Notes under the pieces: generated by a model
What the model saw: only the letters and a program-made list of their open reading frames with translations
Told to the model about the DNA's origin: nothing
Database searches by the model: none
Shown: positions 56,041-64,000 of the stretch, one piece after another
Position numbering within the stretch: the first letter of the stretch is position 1
Layout of the letters: each line of letters starts with the position of its first letter
Assembly: GCF_902506165.1 (NCBI RefSeq)
Contig: NZ_LR733817.1
Coordinates: 4,741,625-4,805,624, forward strand
Source: Bosea sp. 29B
Lineage (GTDB): Bacteria > Pseudomonadota > Alphaproteobacteria > Rhizobiales > Beijerinckiaceae
DNA: 64,000 nt
Reading direction: 5' to 3'
Translations under genes and position numbers: made by a program

Positions 56041-56607
56041 ATGACGAAGATAGAACAGCGCCTGTTCGTGCTGACCGGCGGGCCGGGCGCCGGCAAGACC
56101 ACTTTGCTGGCGGCGCTGGCTGCGGCAGGCCATGTGACCGCCCCCGAAGCCGGGCGAGCGATCATCCGCGACCAGCTCGCCATCGATGGCCCGGCGTTGC
56201 CCTGCCGAGACCGGGCCTTGTTCGCCGAGCTGATGCTGAATTTCGACCTGCGCTCCCATGCCGAAGCGCAGGCGGGCACGGCTCCGGTCTTCTTCGATCG
56301 CGGCGTGCCCGACAGCATTGGCTATCTGCGGCTGTGCGGGTTGCCGGTGCCGGAGCACATCGACCGCGCGGCCCGTGCCGTCCGCTATGCCCGCACCGTC
56401 TTCGTCGCACCGCCCTGGCGCGAGATCTACGCACAGGATGCCGAGCGCAAGCAGGATTTTGCCGAGGCCGAGGGCACTCATGAGGCGGTCACGGCGGCCT
56501 ATCGCGACCATGGCTACGAGCTGGTCGAACTGCCGCGCGCCGATGTCGAGACGCGCGTCGCATTCGTGCTGGAGTGCGTCCGAGGTCTCGCTTCCGGCAG
56601 GTCATGA
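56041..56607 (+). CDS. P-loop NTPase (AAA_28-like)
   Basis: A 188-aa single-domain nucleoside kinase-like or ATPase protein. The P-loop GGPGAGKTTL is at residues 14-23, a Walker B-like FFDRGVPDS is near residue 83 and a lid segment (RKQDFAEAEGTHEAV) follows. Similar small AAA_28 proteins occur across proteobacteria with no agreed function. ATG 56041 is chosen because AAGGAGAAAAC lies upstream; the open frame extends to 55954 without support. The following gene starts 44 bp later in the same direction. Confidence 0.82.
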   Translation: MTKIEQRLFVLTGGPGAGKTTLLAALAAAGHVTAPEAGRAIIRDQLAIDGPALPCRDRALFAELMLNFDLRSHAEAQAGTAPVFFDRGVPDSIGYLRLCGLPVPEHIDRAARAVRYARTVFVAPPWREIYAQDAERKQDFAEAEGTHEAVTAAYRDHGYELVELPRADVETRVAFVLECVRGLASGRS

Positions 56608-56651
56608 TCCGCGCTAGATTCGGCCGTTCGTCGCTGCCCGGGAGGCGCGTC

Positions 56652-57230
56652 ATGGTGGAAAGCTCGCAGGCTGGCACGATGCGCTCCGGCCGGACGCTCA
56701 ACCATCTCGTGCCTGGACGCGATTGCGGCGACTGCGTCGCCTGCTGCGAGGTGCTGCGCATCGTCGATCCCGAGGTCGGCAAGCCGGCCGGCATCATGTG
56801 CCGCCACAACACAGGCAACGGCTGCGGCATCCATGCGACGCGGCCGGAGATCTGCCGACGCTGGTTCTGCCTGTGGCGGCGCATCGACGCCATGCCGGAC
56901 GAGGCGCGACCTGATCGTTGCGGCGTGATCTTCTGCCTGGAGGGCGAGGAGGATCATCCGAACCCGTTCGCGCGCTTTTGCGTGGTGGCACGGCCCGTCG
57001 GCAGTTCGCGGGCGCTGCGCAGCGGGTTGGTCAGGCAGGTCGTCGCCATGTTCGCCCGGCAGGGGGAACTGCCGGTCTGGGTGCATCGCCATGGCGTGCG
57101 CAGCCTGATTCACCCCCCGCCCGATCTCGCCGACGCGATCGAGCGGCCGGAAAAAACGCCGTTCCAGGCCTTCGTCCCGGCTGCGCTCGCCTGGCGCAGG
57201 CGTCACCGCAGCGCTTGGCCGCAGGGCTAG
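56652..57230 (+). CDS. YkgJ-like cysteine-cluster protein
   Basis: A 192-aa cytoplasmic protein with eight closely spaced Cys in the N-terminal half: CGDCVACCEV, IMCRHNTGNGCGIHATRPEICRRWFC. The pattern matches the YkgJ/CxxCxxCC zinc- or Fe-S-binding family, whose roles are mostly unknown. A further Cys pair lies in CGVIFC. GGGAGG sits 6 nt before ATG 56652; the longer frame to 56574 overlaps the previous gene. It is probably co-transcribed with the P-loop NTPase upstream. Confidence 0.8.
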   Translation: MVESSQAGTMRSGRTLNHLVPGRDCGDCVACCEVLRIVDPEVGKPAGIMCRHNTGNGCGIHATRPEICRRWFCLWRRIDAMPDEARPDRCGVIFCLEGEEDHPNPFARFCVVARPVGSSRALRSGLVRQVVAMFARQGELPVWVHRHGVRSLIHPPPDLADAIERPEKTPFQAFVPAALAWRRRHRSAWPQG

Positions 57231-57380
57231 AAGGCGCTTGCAACGATTGCCTGTCGTCAGATGCCTTTTAGGCGTTGACAGGCGGCGGCCCTCTCCTCAT
57301 AAGTCCGCCCGCGCCTGCCGCCCTTCACAAAAGTGAAACAGGCGGTTGCGGCCAGCTCTCGGGTTGGCCTGCGGCAAGGC

Positions 57381-57465
57381 GGGGGAATGTCCCGAGCGGC
57401 AAAGGGGGCGGACTGTAAATCCGCTGGCTATGCCTTCGCAGGTTCGAGTCCTGCTTCCCCCACCA
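57381..57465 (+). tRNA. tRNA-Tyr (GTA)
   Basis: Acceptor GGGGGAA (57381-57387) pairs with TTCCCCC (57455-57461), followed by A and an encoded CCA. Anticodon stem GCGGA/TCCGC encloses CTGTAAA with anticodon GTA at 57415-57417. A long variable arm (as in type II tRNAs such as Tyr) and the T-arm GCAGG-TTCGAGT-CCTGC complete the cloverleaf. The length is 85 nt. Confidence 0.96.
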
Positions 57466-57624
57466 CCTTGCCCCCTGAGGGCTGTCTTCCTTCCATTTTT
57501 CAGCTCTCTGCCCGCAGCGTCGCCGTGGCGACCCCGCACGGCGAGAGTGGCGAATACTCTGCCTTCCCCGAATCCGGGCGAGCTGATAGCCTCGCCTGAT
57601 CGGCTATTCGGGTATGACGGTGCA

Positions 57625-58863
57625 GTGACAGCAAAGACCCAAGGGGGCGGTTCTGTCGCCGCGCTCGGCGCCATCGTGGCAGGCGCATTGATCCTGCAGG
57701 TCGCCGGGACGATCGTGAACACGGTCGTGCCGCTGCAGATGGCGATCGCGAACCAGCCGCCGCTGCTGATCGGCCTCGTCGCCTCGGCCTATTCGCTTGG
57801 GTTCCTGATCGGCTGCTTTGTCAATCCCTCGCTCGTCCGCCGCGTCGGCCATATCCGCGGCTTTGCCGTGTTCGCCGCCTTCCAGGCGGTCTCGACACTG
57901 ACGCTCCCGCTGCTGCCGGAAGCCTGGTGGGGGATCTCGCGACTGGTCATGGGCCTGGCGGCGGCCGGCCACGGCATCTGCATCGAGAGCTGGATCAGCG
58001 GGCAGGCCAACCGGTCGCAGCGCGGCCGGATATTCGGCATCTATCAGATCCTCAACCGCGTCGCGCTGATCGGCTCGCAGATCGGCATCGGCTATGTCGC
58101 GATCCAGTCGCAGGACGTCTTCCTGTTCGCCAGCATGGCCTTCTCGATCGCGCTGATCCCGGTGGCCCTGACGCGGGCGAGGGGCCCCGAATCGAGCGAG
58201 ATCGTCTCGGTCGGCCTGCGGACGCTGTGGCAGCAGGCGCCGGCCGCGGTGGTCGGCTGCCTCTATGTCGGCATGGTCGGCGGCCCTTTGACCAGCGTCG
58301 CGCCCGCCTATGGCATTCTCTCCGGCCTCGACCTGCGGGCCACCATCCTGCTCACCGCCGGCATCCAGATCGGCGCTCTCCTGCTGCAGTGGCCGATGAG
58401 CCTGCTGGCGGACCGGGTCGCCAGCCGCCTGATCATGCTGGTCGCCACCAGCCTCGTCGCGGTGGCTGCGGCCGGACTCGCGACGCTGCTTGAGGTCGAC
58501 GCTGCCCATGGCCGCATCTGGCTCTTCGGTCTGTTCGCCCTGATCGGCGGCTGCAGCATCCCGCTCTATACGGTCGCGGTCACGCATGCCTATTTCCGCA
58601 TGGGGCGCGACCAGGCCGTCGGGCTTTCGGCCCAGCTTCTCTTCCTCTGGGGCACTGGCTCGGCGATCGGGCCGCTGGCTGCGACCTTGCTGATGCAGCT
58701 CAGAGGGCCGCAGGGCATGCTGATCTATCTCGTCGCGCTTTCGGTCGCGGTCGCGATCTATATCGCGCTGCGGATCTCGCGGAATCCATCGCCGCCCATC
58801 GTCGAAGGCGAGCGTGGCGCCAGCGGACCGACGATCCCCGATATCGAGATGGCAAAACGCTGA
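57625..58863 (+). CDS. MFS transporter (YcaD-like)
   Basis: Major facilitator superfamily protein (412 aa) with about 12 membrane segments starting at ALGAIVAGALILQVAGTIVNTVVPL. The loop LVMGLAAAGHGICIESWISGQANRSQRGRIFGIYQ resembles the YcaD group; no substrate is known. The open frame extends upstream to 57346 across the tRNA gene, so the true start must be later. GTG 57625 gives a sensible cytoplasmic N-terminus of about 12 residues, though its ribosome site is weak and GTG near 57547 is an alternative. Confidence 0.87.
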   Translation: MTAKTQGGGSVAALGAIVAGALILQVAGTIVNTVVPLQMAIANQPPLLIGLVASAYSLGFLIGCFVNPSLVRRVGHIRGFAVFAAFQAVSTLTLPLLPEAWWGISRLVMGLAAAGHGICIESWISGQANRSQRGRIFGIYQILNRVALIGSQIGIGYVAIQSQDVFLFASMAFSIALIPVALTRARGPESSEIVSVGLRTLWQQAPAAVVGCLYVGMVGGPLTSVAPAYGILSGLDLRATILLTAGIQIGALLLQWPMSLLADRVASRLIMLVATSLVAVAAAGLATLLEVDAAHGRIWLFGLFALIGGCSIPLYTVAVTHAYFRMGRDQAVGLSAQLLFLWGTGSAIGPLAATLLMQLRGPQGMLIYLVALSVAVAIYIALRISRNPSPPIVEGERGASGPTIPDIEMAKR

Positions 58864-58939
58864 AGTTGCGGCAGGGCGGCGCCGGCCCTCATGTTGCCGG
58901 TGCGGTGTCGGCGAACGCGCGGCGACCCAGCAGAGCTGA

Positions 58940-59062
58940 TCAGAACTCGAGAAATAGCAGGGCCAGCATGCCCATGCCGTGGATCAGCATCGCCAATCGC
59001 AGCGGAATCGCCGAGATGATCTCGGCTCTGAACGGGCAATAGAGCTCGCCGAGTTCGGACAT
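58940..59062 (-). CDS. Small membrane protein (40 aa), hypothetical
   Basis: A 40-codon frame encoding a hydrophilic N-terminus (MSELGELYCPFRAEIIS) and one predicted membrane helix (LRLAMLIHGMGMLALLFLEF) up to the stop. A GGGGGAAA ribosome site precedes its ATG at normal spacing. It lies between the MFS transporter and a palindromic repeat, in an otherwise gene-free gap. No homologue is recognised, and expression is uncertain. Confidence 0.45.
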   Translation of the reverse strand: MSELGELYCPFRAEIISAIPLRLAMLIHGMGMLALLFLEF

Positions 59063-59108
59063 GTGATTTCCCCCAGCCTATCGGTATCAGCCGCGAGGTG
59101 CTCGATCG

Positions 59109-59186
59109 CCCCCCATTTGGGGGGATTCGACGCTCACTTTTAGTTTATTGGGACTCGAAATCTGCTCTTCCTCCCCCAAATGGGGG
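59109..59186. repeat. Inverted pair of G-run palindromes
   Basis: CCCCCCATTTGGGGGG (59109-59124) and CCCCCAAATGGGGG (59173-59186) are reverse complements of each other as well as near-palindromes, with GATTCGA/TCGAAATC inside. The whole can fold as one large stem or two hairpins. It may be a mini transposable-like repeat or a bidirectional terminator. Confidence 0.6.
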
Positions 59187-59230
59187 CTGCCGTGGGGCGC
59201 GGCGTCGTTAGATTTGCCGCCGGGAGACGG

Positions 59231-59371
59231 ATGATGGGGATTACGCTTTTCAGCACGGCAGTGGCTGCTGCCGGCGCGCTGGCCTTCGGCACGCTCGTCG
59301 GCGGGGCGGCGCTCGGCCTGTTCACCGGCGCGGCGATCTGGCTCGGCCAGCGTGCCTTGAGCGATATGTGA
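59231..59371 (+). CDS. Small glycine-rich membrane protein (46 aa), hypothetical
   Basis: A 46-aa protein that is almost entirely hydrophobic with Gly/Ala repeats (STAVAAAGALAFGTLVGGAALGLFTGAAIW), which suggests one or two tightly packed membrane helices (glycine-zipper style). GGGAG at 59222-59226 precedes tandem ATGs at 59231 and 59234. The frame also extends to ATG 59180, inside the repeat, which seems less likely. Function is unknown; it lies just upstream of tRNA-Gly. Confidence 0.5.
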   Translation: MMGITLFSTAVAAAGALAFGTLVGGAALGLFTGAAIWLGQRALSDM

Positions 59372-59463
59372 GCTTGCGCCCGCACGCCTCAGGTGGATGA
59401 AGCCATCTTCTTCGCCGGGATGGGTTGACACCTACCGGCCTGATGCGGAATTTGGCGGCCGAC

Positions 59464-59537
59464 GCGGGTGTAGCTCAATGGTAGAGCAGCAGCCTTCCAA
59501 GCTGAATACGAGGGTTCGATTCCCTCCACCCGCTCCA
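59464..59537 (+). tRNA. tRNA-Gly (TCC)
   Basis: Acceptor GCGGGTG (59464-59470) pairs with CACCCGC (59527-59533), then T and an encoded CCA. D-arm GCTC-AATGGTA-GAGC, anticodon loop CTTCCAA with anticodon TCC at 59496-59498, and T-arm GAGGG-TTCGATT-CCCTC are all present. The length is 74 nt. No duplicated tRNA end suggesting an integrated element was noticed. Confidence 0.96.
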
Positions 59538-59665
59538 ATCTCTTCATGACCAGCATAGGCCATGGCCGACGCCGCGTTGATCGCACCGGGCATTGCGCCA
59601 GTGCGTAGGGCGAGCCAAGCATGGTGGTGGCCCGGGCAGCCGATCTTTTTCGGTTGCGCCGCTCG

Positions 59666-60784
59666 TCATTGGGCGAGGGCGAGTGCCTCATTCGCGGGAA
59701 AACTCAGCGCTACGGCTGCGTTCGCCTCGACGCCTGCCCGTGAATCGATGTTGGCCTGCAATGCGTGGCCGTCGATATCGACGAGGCAGCGGCTGCCATA
59801 GCCCTGGAAGTCGAGCGAGATCAGCCTGCCGTCGAGCCGGTTGGTCTGCCCGTCCGAGGCGAGCGGCGTCTCCGGCGTGGTGACGCTGATCGCTTCCGGC
59901 CGCAGCGACACGATCGCGTTGGCGCCGGCGGCCAGCGTACGGGGGAAGCGGCAGACCAGTGTCCGCCCGTTCGCCAGTTCGACCTTGCCCATGCCGCCGG
60001 CTGCGACATCCGCAAGCGTGCGGCCCGCCAGCAGGTTGGGCGAGCCCATGAAATTGGCGACGAAGCTGTCGGCCGGGTCGAAGAAGATCTCGCGCGGACT
60101 GCCGAGCTGGCGCAGCCGGCCCTTGTCGAGCACGGCGATCAGGTCCGACAATTCCAGCGCTTCGGATTGATCGTGCGTGACATAGACGGTGGTGATGCCG
60201 AGCTCGCGCTGCAGGCGCTTGAGCTCGGCCCGCATCTCGTCGCGCAGGCGTGCGTCGAGGTTGCTGAGCGGCTCGTCGAGCAGCAGCAGCCTCGGCCGCC
60301 TGACGATGGCGCGGGCAAGCGCGACGCGTTGTTGCTGGCCGCCGGAGAGCTGCGTCGGCGAGCGCGGCCCGAAGCCGGCAAGGTCGACGCGGCGCAGGGC
60401 ATCCTCGACCAGGATCTCGATCTCGCTGCGGCTGAGCTTGGTCCCGCGCGTGACACGCAGTGGGAAGGCGACATTGTCGAACACGCTCATATGCGGCCAG
60501 ATCGCATAGGACTGGAACACCATGCCGATGCCGCGCTGATTGAGCGGCACCTCGACCCCGTCCTTGCCGTCGAACAGCACGGTGTCGCCGAGGCGGATGC
60601 TGCCGCGATCCGGCCGCTCCAGCCCGGCGATGCAGCGCAAGGTCGTGGTCTTGCCGCAGCCGCTCGGCCCGAGCAGCGTGAAGAAGGTGCCGTCCTTCAG
60701 CGAGAAGCTGAGCGGGTGGAGGCCGGCGCTGCTCGCCGCATTGGCGCCGAACAGTTTGACGAGATCGGAAACGACAAGCACCAT
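59666..60784 (-). CDS. ABC transporter ATP-binding protein, FbpC/PotA type
   Basis: ATPase (372 aa) of the importer encoded by the three-gene minus-strand operon. Walker A GPSGCGKTT (about residues 39-47), the Q-loop region MVFQSYAIWPHMSVFDNVAFPLRV, signature LSGGQQQRVALARA, Walker B LLLLDEPLSNLD and VTHDQSEAL are present, with a TOBE domain at about 285-360. It is 19 bp downstream of the permease gene. Its core closely resembles the orphan ATPase at 1517. Confidence 0.93.
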   Translation of the reverse strand: MVLVVSDLVKLFGANAASSAGLHPLSFSLKDGTFFTLLGPSGCGKTTTLRCIAGLERPDRGSIRLGDTVLFDGKDGVEVPLNQRGIGMVFQSYAIWPHMSVFDNVAFPLRVTRGTKLSRSEIEILVEDALRRVDLAGFGPRSPTQLSGGQQQRVALARAIVRRPRLLLLDEPLSNLDARLRDEMRAELKRLQRELGITTVYVTHDQSEALELSDLIAVLDKGRLRQLGSPREIFFDPADSFVANFMGSPNLLAGRTLADVAAGGMGKVELANGRTLVCRFPRTLAAGANAIVSLRPEAISVTTPETPLASDGQTNRLDGRLISLDFQGYGSRCLVDIDGHALQANIDSRAGVEANAAVALSFPANEALALAQ

Positions 60785-60802
60785 GATTGCACCAGAGAGG
60801 GC

Positions 60803-62551
60803 TCAGAGATTGGCGGGCCGCAGCGCGGCGAGGAAGCGGCGGCCGGTCAGATAGAGCACCAGCATCAGCACGCTCATGAAGGCGGTCCAGACCAGGCCGA
60901 GCGCGAAGACCTCGACATTCTGGCCACTGCTCCAGCGGTCATAGATCGCGACCGGCATGACCTGCGAATTGGCGCCGGCGAGCAGGATCGACATCGAAAG
61001 TTCGTTGGCGCCGAGCAGGAAGATGAAGACCCAGCCCGAGACCAGCGCCGGCACCAGCAGCGGCACGACGATCCTGCGGAAGACGGTGAACGGGCCGGCG
61101 CCCGAGGCTCCTGCCGCTTCTTCGAGCTCGCGATGGATCTGCAGTACGCCGGTATGGGCGTAGCGCATCGCATAGGGCAGGAAGCGGATCAGGAAGGCGA
61201 GCATGATCAGCGTCAGCGAGCCGTAGAGCGGGATCGGCAGGTTGAGCGCGATCAGGATCAGCGCGACGCCGACGACGATGCCGGGGAAGACGATCGGGAT
61301 GCTCGAGAGCACTTCGATCAGGCGCGCCCCGGCCTGGTGCCGCACCACGAGCCAGCCCGCCACCGCCGCGATCAGCATGGCGATGGTCGCCGCCTCCGCC
61401 GCGACGACCAGCGTGTTGATGCCGAGCCCGATCAGATGCCGGTCGGCCAGGACTTGCTGGAAGTTCTCCAGCGTCGCGAAGGGCAGTGCCGCCAGCGCGA
61501 AAGGCCGGGCGAAGGGCATCAGCGACAGCCAGAGCGAGACGAGGAGCGGCAGCCCCAGCACGAACAGGAAGTTCAGGACGACGACCGCCGTGCCCAGCCA
61601 TTTATGGCGGCCGAGATCGAAGGGGCGGGGGCGATAGCCCTTGCCGGTCACGCTGGCATAGCGGTCCGCATTGGCGGAGTAGCGGTTGTAGCAAAACAGC
61701 GCCGCCGAGAGGACGGCGATCAGAATCACCGAAAAGGCGCTGGCTCGGCCCATCTTTGGCGGCATCTCGGTGGTGCTGAGATAGATGTCGGTGGTGAGCA
61801 GGTAGACCCGCCCGGGCCCACCGACCAGCACCGGCACGTCGAAGGATTCGAGGTTCCGGATGAAGACGAACAGTGCCATGCCGGTGATCGCCGGCCAGGC
61901 TTGCCGGAACGAGATCGACCACATGGTGCGGGCGATCGAGGCGCCGCACATCCGCGCTGCTTCCTCCCATTCGGCGTTGGAGCGCTCGAAGGTCGCGGCA
62001 AGCAGGAGAAAGACCAGCGGCGACCACAGCATGCCCTGGATGAGCACCATGCCGCTCATCGAGAAGACGTCGAACAGGTTGTCGCCGGTGCTGGCGAAGG
62101 CCCGGTAGAGCTCGTTGACCGGTCCCGACCGTCCCAAGAAGAACAGCCAGGCCATCACGTGCAGGATGTAGGGCGTGCCGAGCGAGACCGCGGCCGTGAC
62201 ATAGGCGAGGCCGCGCCAGGGTGCATTGGTGCGCACCACCACCCAGGCGACCGTGGTGCCGAACAGGATCGACAGCGCCGTCGACAGCCCGGAGAACAGC
62301 AGCGAGTTCCAGGTCGCGGTGTAGAACTGCGGATCGGCGAACAGGTCGCGGAAATGCGCGATGGTATAGGCGCCGGTCTGCGCCTCCGTCAGGCTGGTCT
62401 TGATCAGGACCGCGATCGGCGGGAGGACCAGCAGCGCCAGCACGAGGCCGACGCTGGCCGGCGCCAGCCAGGTGAAGAGGCTCCCTTGCGGACGCCTCCA
62501 GAACGCGCGGCGCTGCAGGGGCGCTGAAGCGGGCAGAGAGGAATTCGTCAT
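60803..62551 (-). CDS. ABC transporter permease, FbpB-like (two fused permease modules)
   Basis: Inner-membrane permease (582 aa) with about 12 helices arranged as two binding-protein-dependent transport modules in one chain, as in the iron (FbpB) and related families. The EAA loops are seen in EEAARMCGASIARTMWSISFRQAWPAI and EEAAGASGAGPFTVFRRIVVPLLVPA. The FLLGANELSMSILLAG segment is typical of the second module. It is encoded between the binding protein and the ATPase. Confidence 0.92.
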   Translation of the reverse strand: MTNSSLPASAPLQRRAFWRRPQGSLFTWLAPASVGLVLALLVLPPIAVLIKTSLTEAQTGAYTIAHFRDLFADPQFYTATWNSLLFSGLSTALSILFGTTVAWVVVRTNAPWRGLAYVTAAVSLGTPYILHVMAWLFFLGRSGPVNELYRAFASTGDNLFDVFSMSGMVLIQGMLWSPLVFLLLAATFERSNAEWEEAARMCGASIARTMWSISFRQAWPAITGMALFVFIRNLESFDVPVLVGGPGRVYLLTTDIYLSTTEMPPKMGRASAFSVILIAVLSAALFCYNRYSANADRYASVTGKGYRPRPFDLGRHKWLGTAVVVLNFLFVLGLPLLVSLWLSLMPFARPFALAALPFATLENFQQVLADRHLIGLGINTLVVAAEAATIAMLIAAVAGWLVVRHQAGARLIEVLSSIPIVFPGIVVGVALILIALNLPIPLYGSLTLIMLAFLIRFLPYAMRYAHTGVLQIHRELEEAAGASGAGPFTVFRRIVVPLLVPALVSGWVFIFLLGANELSMSILLAGANSQVMPVAIYDRWSSGQNVEVFALGLVWTAFMSVLMLVLYLTGRRFLAALRPANL

Positions 62552-62581
62552 CGTCGATGTTCCGGACCGCCCGAGTGCAGG

Positions 62582-63631
62582 TTACTGGAACAGCTTCTTG
62601 TAGATCGCGATCCACTTATCGATATCGCGATCCTCATCGGCCGGCGGCGGCGAGAACACCTTGAAGCCCGTGACTTCCGGCTTCAGCGAAGGGTCCTTGG
62701 CGTCGACCGCCGGGTTGGACGGGATATAGCCGGCCTCCTGGATGACCTTCTGGCCCTCGGGCGAGAGCAGGTAGTTGATCAGGAGCTTGGCGCCGTTCGG
62801 GTGCGGTCCGCCCTTCAGCAACACCTCGCGCGCCATCGCGCCGATCGCCGGATTGACCGGCAGCCATTTCACCGGCGCGCCCTTGGCGATGCTGATGGCG
62901 GAATGGTGGTTATAGGTGACGAGGCCGATCGCATACTGGCCGGCGATCACCTGGTCGAGCACGACGCGGGGATTGGAGGGAATGGTCGCGACCTTCTGTG
63001 CGCCGAGCTTCTCCAGATAGGCCATGCCCTTCTCTTCGCCATAGGCGTTGAGCACGGAGCCGATGAAGCCGGGTGGTCCGGCGATGGTCATCTCGCCGGT
63101 CCAGGCGATCTTTCCCTTCCATTTCGGGTCGAGCAGGTCGTCGAGCGATTTCGGCTCGTCGGCGGGCTTCACCAGCTCGGTGTTCACGGCGGGAACGAGG
63201 TAGTGCACCAGCACCGCGTTCCAGTCGCCCTTGGCGTCCTTGTGGTTCGGCGCGAGCTTGGCGGCGGCCTCGGGAACATAGGGCTGGATCAGGCCGGCTT
63301 CCCGCAGCGGCTTCACCACCGAGGGGCCCTCGACCAGATCGGCCTGGAGACTGCCTGCCTTCGCCTCGGCCAGGATCTTGATCATGATGTCGATGTCACG
63401 GCCGCCGGTGACGTTGATGCGCAGGCCGGGATATTTTGCCTCGAAATTGGCGACGACCGGGCGCACCAGCTGGTTCTGGACGAAACCGGTGTACCAGTTG
63501 ATCGAGCCTTCCTTCTTGGCGGCCTCGTAGAGCTCCTTTTCGCTCTGTGCCGAGACAGGCAGGCTTCCCGCCAGAGGCAGGAGAACAGCAGCCAGACCGA
63601 GCCGGCGCATCAGCGACGATGCTGCAAGCAT
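62582..63631 (-). CDS. ABC transporter substrate-binding protein, FbpA-like family
   Basis: Periplasmic binding protein (349 aa) with a Sec signal (MLAASSLMRRLGLAAVLLPLAGSLPVSAQ). The mature start KELYEAAKKEGSINWYTGFVQ and the segment YLLSPEGQKVIQEAGYIPSNPAV are typical of the iron/putrescine/2-aminoethylphosphonate-type family. The double-Tyr ferric-iron motif of FbpA is not seen; YNHHS stands in a similar place, so iron is unlikely. ATG 63631 follows GGGAGGAAAATC; the longer open frame to 63745 is unsupported. It heads the transporter operon. Confidence 0.9.
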   Translation of the reverse strand: MLAASSLMRRLGLAAVLLPLAGSLPVSAQSEKELYEAAKKEGSINWYTGFVQNQLVRPVVANFEAKYPGLRINVTGGRDIDIMIKILAEAKAGSLQADLVEGPSVVKPLREAGLIQPYVPEAAAKLAPNHKDAKGDWNAVLVHYLVPAVNTELVKPADEPKSLDDLLDPKWKGKIAWTGEMTIAGPPGFIGSVLNAYGEEKGMAYLEKLGAQKVATIPSNPRVVLDQVIAGQYAIGLVTYNHHSAISIAKGAPVKWLPVNPAIGAMAREVLLKGGPHPNGAKLLINYLLSPEGQKVIQEAGYIPSNPAVDAKDPSLKPEVTGFKVFSPPPADEDRDIDKWIAIYKKLFQ

Positions 63632-63903
63632 GATTTTCCTCCCAGATGAGCCGGGCATTCTGAGGTCGATGCTTGGCCTCGGCTTCAGCTCATCTTGGGA
63701 TGGTTCGTGGTTTGGTATCCAAGACCATATTTCGATTGTCGCCATGCCGGTTCAGCATCGCGTCACCGCCTTGTGCGGGCTGAGCTTATGCCGGATCGGC
63801 ATCGCCCCCATCAAAGTTTAGCCTTTGATCTATAGCGGCGGAGCTTCCTAGATCAGCGTGAAGCCGCTGCGACTGATGCCGGCGGCGCAGTGAGGAAACC
63901 ACC

Positions 63904-64000
63904 ATGAACCGGCTGGACGGCAAGATCGCCTTCATCTCCGGCGGCGCGATCGGCATCGGCGCCGGGACGGCGGCGATGATGGCACGCGCGGGCGCCAAAG
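63904..64000 (+). CDS. Short-chain dehydrogenase/reductase, N-terminal start (partial)
   Basis: Only the first 32 codons are in the window. MNRLDGKIAFISGGAIGIGAGTAAMMARAGAK contains the SDR coenzyme motif (T/S)GGxxGIG at residues about 12-19, which binds NAD(P). GAGGAAA precedes ATG 63904. It is divergent from the FbpABC-type importer. The substrate cannot be judged from this fragment. Confidence 0.88.
   Translation, partial: MNRLDGKIAFISGGAIGIGAGTAAMMARAGAK

Noticed and set aside
57346..57624. N-terminal extension of the MFS transporter across tRNA-Tyr
   Set aside because: The tRNA occupies 57381-57465 and the extension has no membrane or family character; a start near 57625 fits the family.
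57381..59537. tRNA-Tyr and tRNA-Gly as integration sites of a mobile element
   Set aside because: No integrase, no direct repeat of either tRNA 3-prime end and no composition break beside them.
59765..62527. A 920-codon plus-strand frame opposite the FbpB/FbpC-type genes
   Set aside because: Repeated GDRGDQ-like low-complexity sequence with no family signature; the opposite strand carries clear transporter motifs.

Overview
The window is high-GC, densely packed alphaproteobacterial DNA. Gene content (complete paa epoxidase operon, MeaB with a split B12 mutase, many ABC importers, Tat-exported enzymes, a Pls/PosA-type synthetase) and the dispersed GC-rich palindromic repeats suggest a Hyphomicrobiales (Rhizobiales) soil or plant-associated bacterium, perhaps Bosea-like. 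The genus is a guess from style, not from a marker gene. No rRNA, insertion sequence, phage gene or CRISPR array was seen. There are two tRNA genes, Tyr(GTA) and Gly(TCC).

Region 1 (about 1-27 kb) is a catabolic island of unknown substrate. It opens with the end of an enoyl-CoA hydratase, a 3-oxoacid CoA-transferase pair and an orphan ABC ATPase. Next come a Tat-exported alpha/beta hydrolase-fold protein that lacks the nucleophile serine and a complete Dpp/Opp-type importer. A minus-strand operon follows, encoding a sugar-type (CUT1) importer without an ATPase, an aldehyde dehydrogenase, an Old Yellow Enzyme, a lipocalin-like protein and RidA. Divergent to it is an 859-residue N,N-dimethylformamidase-like protein that appears to fuse the two usual subunits, followed by an Lrp/AsnC regulator. 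A tight minus-strand operon then encodes a two-subunit B12-dependent acyl-CoA mutase with an atypical substrate pocket, an acyl-CoA synthetase, a thiolase and MeaB. A Tat-exported SMP-30 lactonase is divergent from it. A possible common logic is import, amide cleavage, oxidation to an acid, CoA activation, B12 rearrangement and thiolysis.

Region 2 (27.3-43.4 kb) is the phenylacetate pathway: paaJ-paaABCDE, an extra PaaA/C-like gene and paaZ on the plus strand; paaG-paaI-paaK-paaR on the minus strand; and a livKHMGF-type importer. Two similar dyads, upstream of paaJ and between paaG and livK, look like operators for the TetR-family PaaR-like protein. paaD carries an in-frame palindromic repeat. 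Homogentisate dioxygenase (hmgA) follows.

Region 3 (45-52.5 kb) has a 1331-residue single-module NRPS-like protein with adenylation, carrier, six membrane segments and hexapeptide-repeat domains, resembling Pls/PosA poly-amino-acid synthetases. It is followed by a GAF-LytTR regulator, a remnant autotransporter carrying a perfect 74-bp palindrome, an L,D-transpeptidase, and an AT-richer unknown gene with an HExxH motif.

Region 4 (52.6-64 kb) is mostly ordinary: an MHS-type transporter, a small secreted protein, an RlmB-type rRNA methyltransferase, a P-loop NTPase, a cysteine-cluster protein, tRNA-Tyr, an MFS transporter, two tiny membrane ORFs around a repeat, tRNA-Gly, a complete FbpABC-type importer and the start of a short-chain dehydrogenase.
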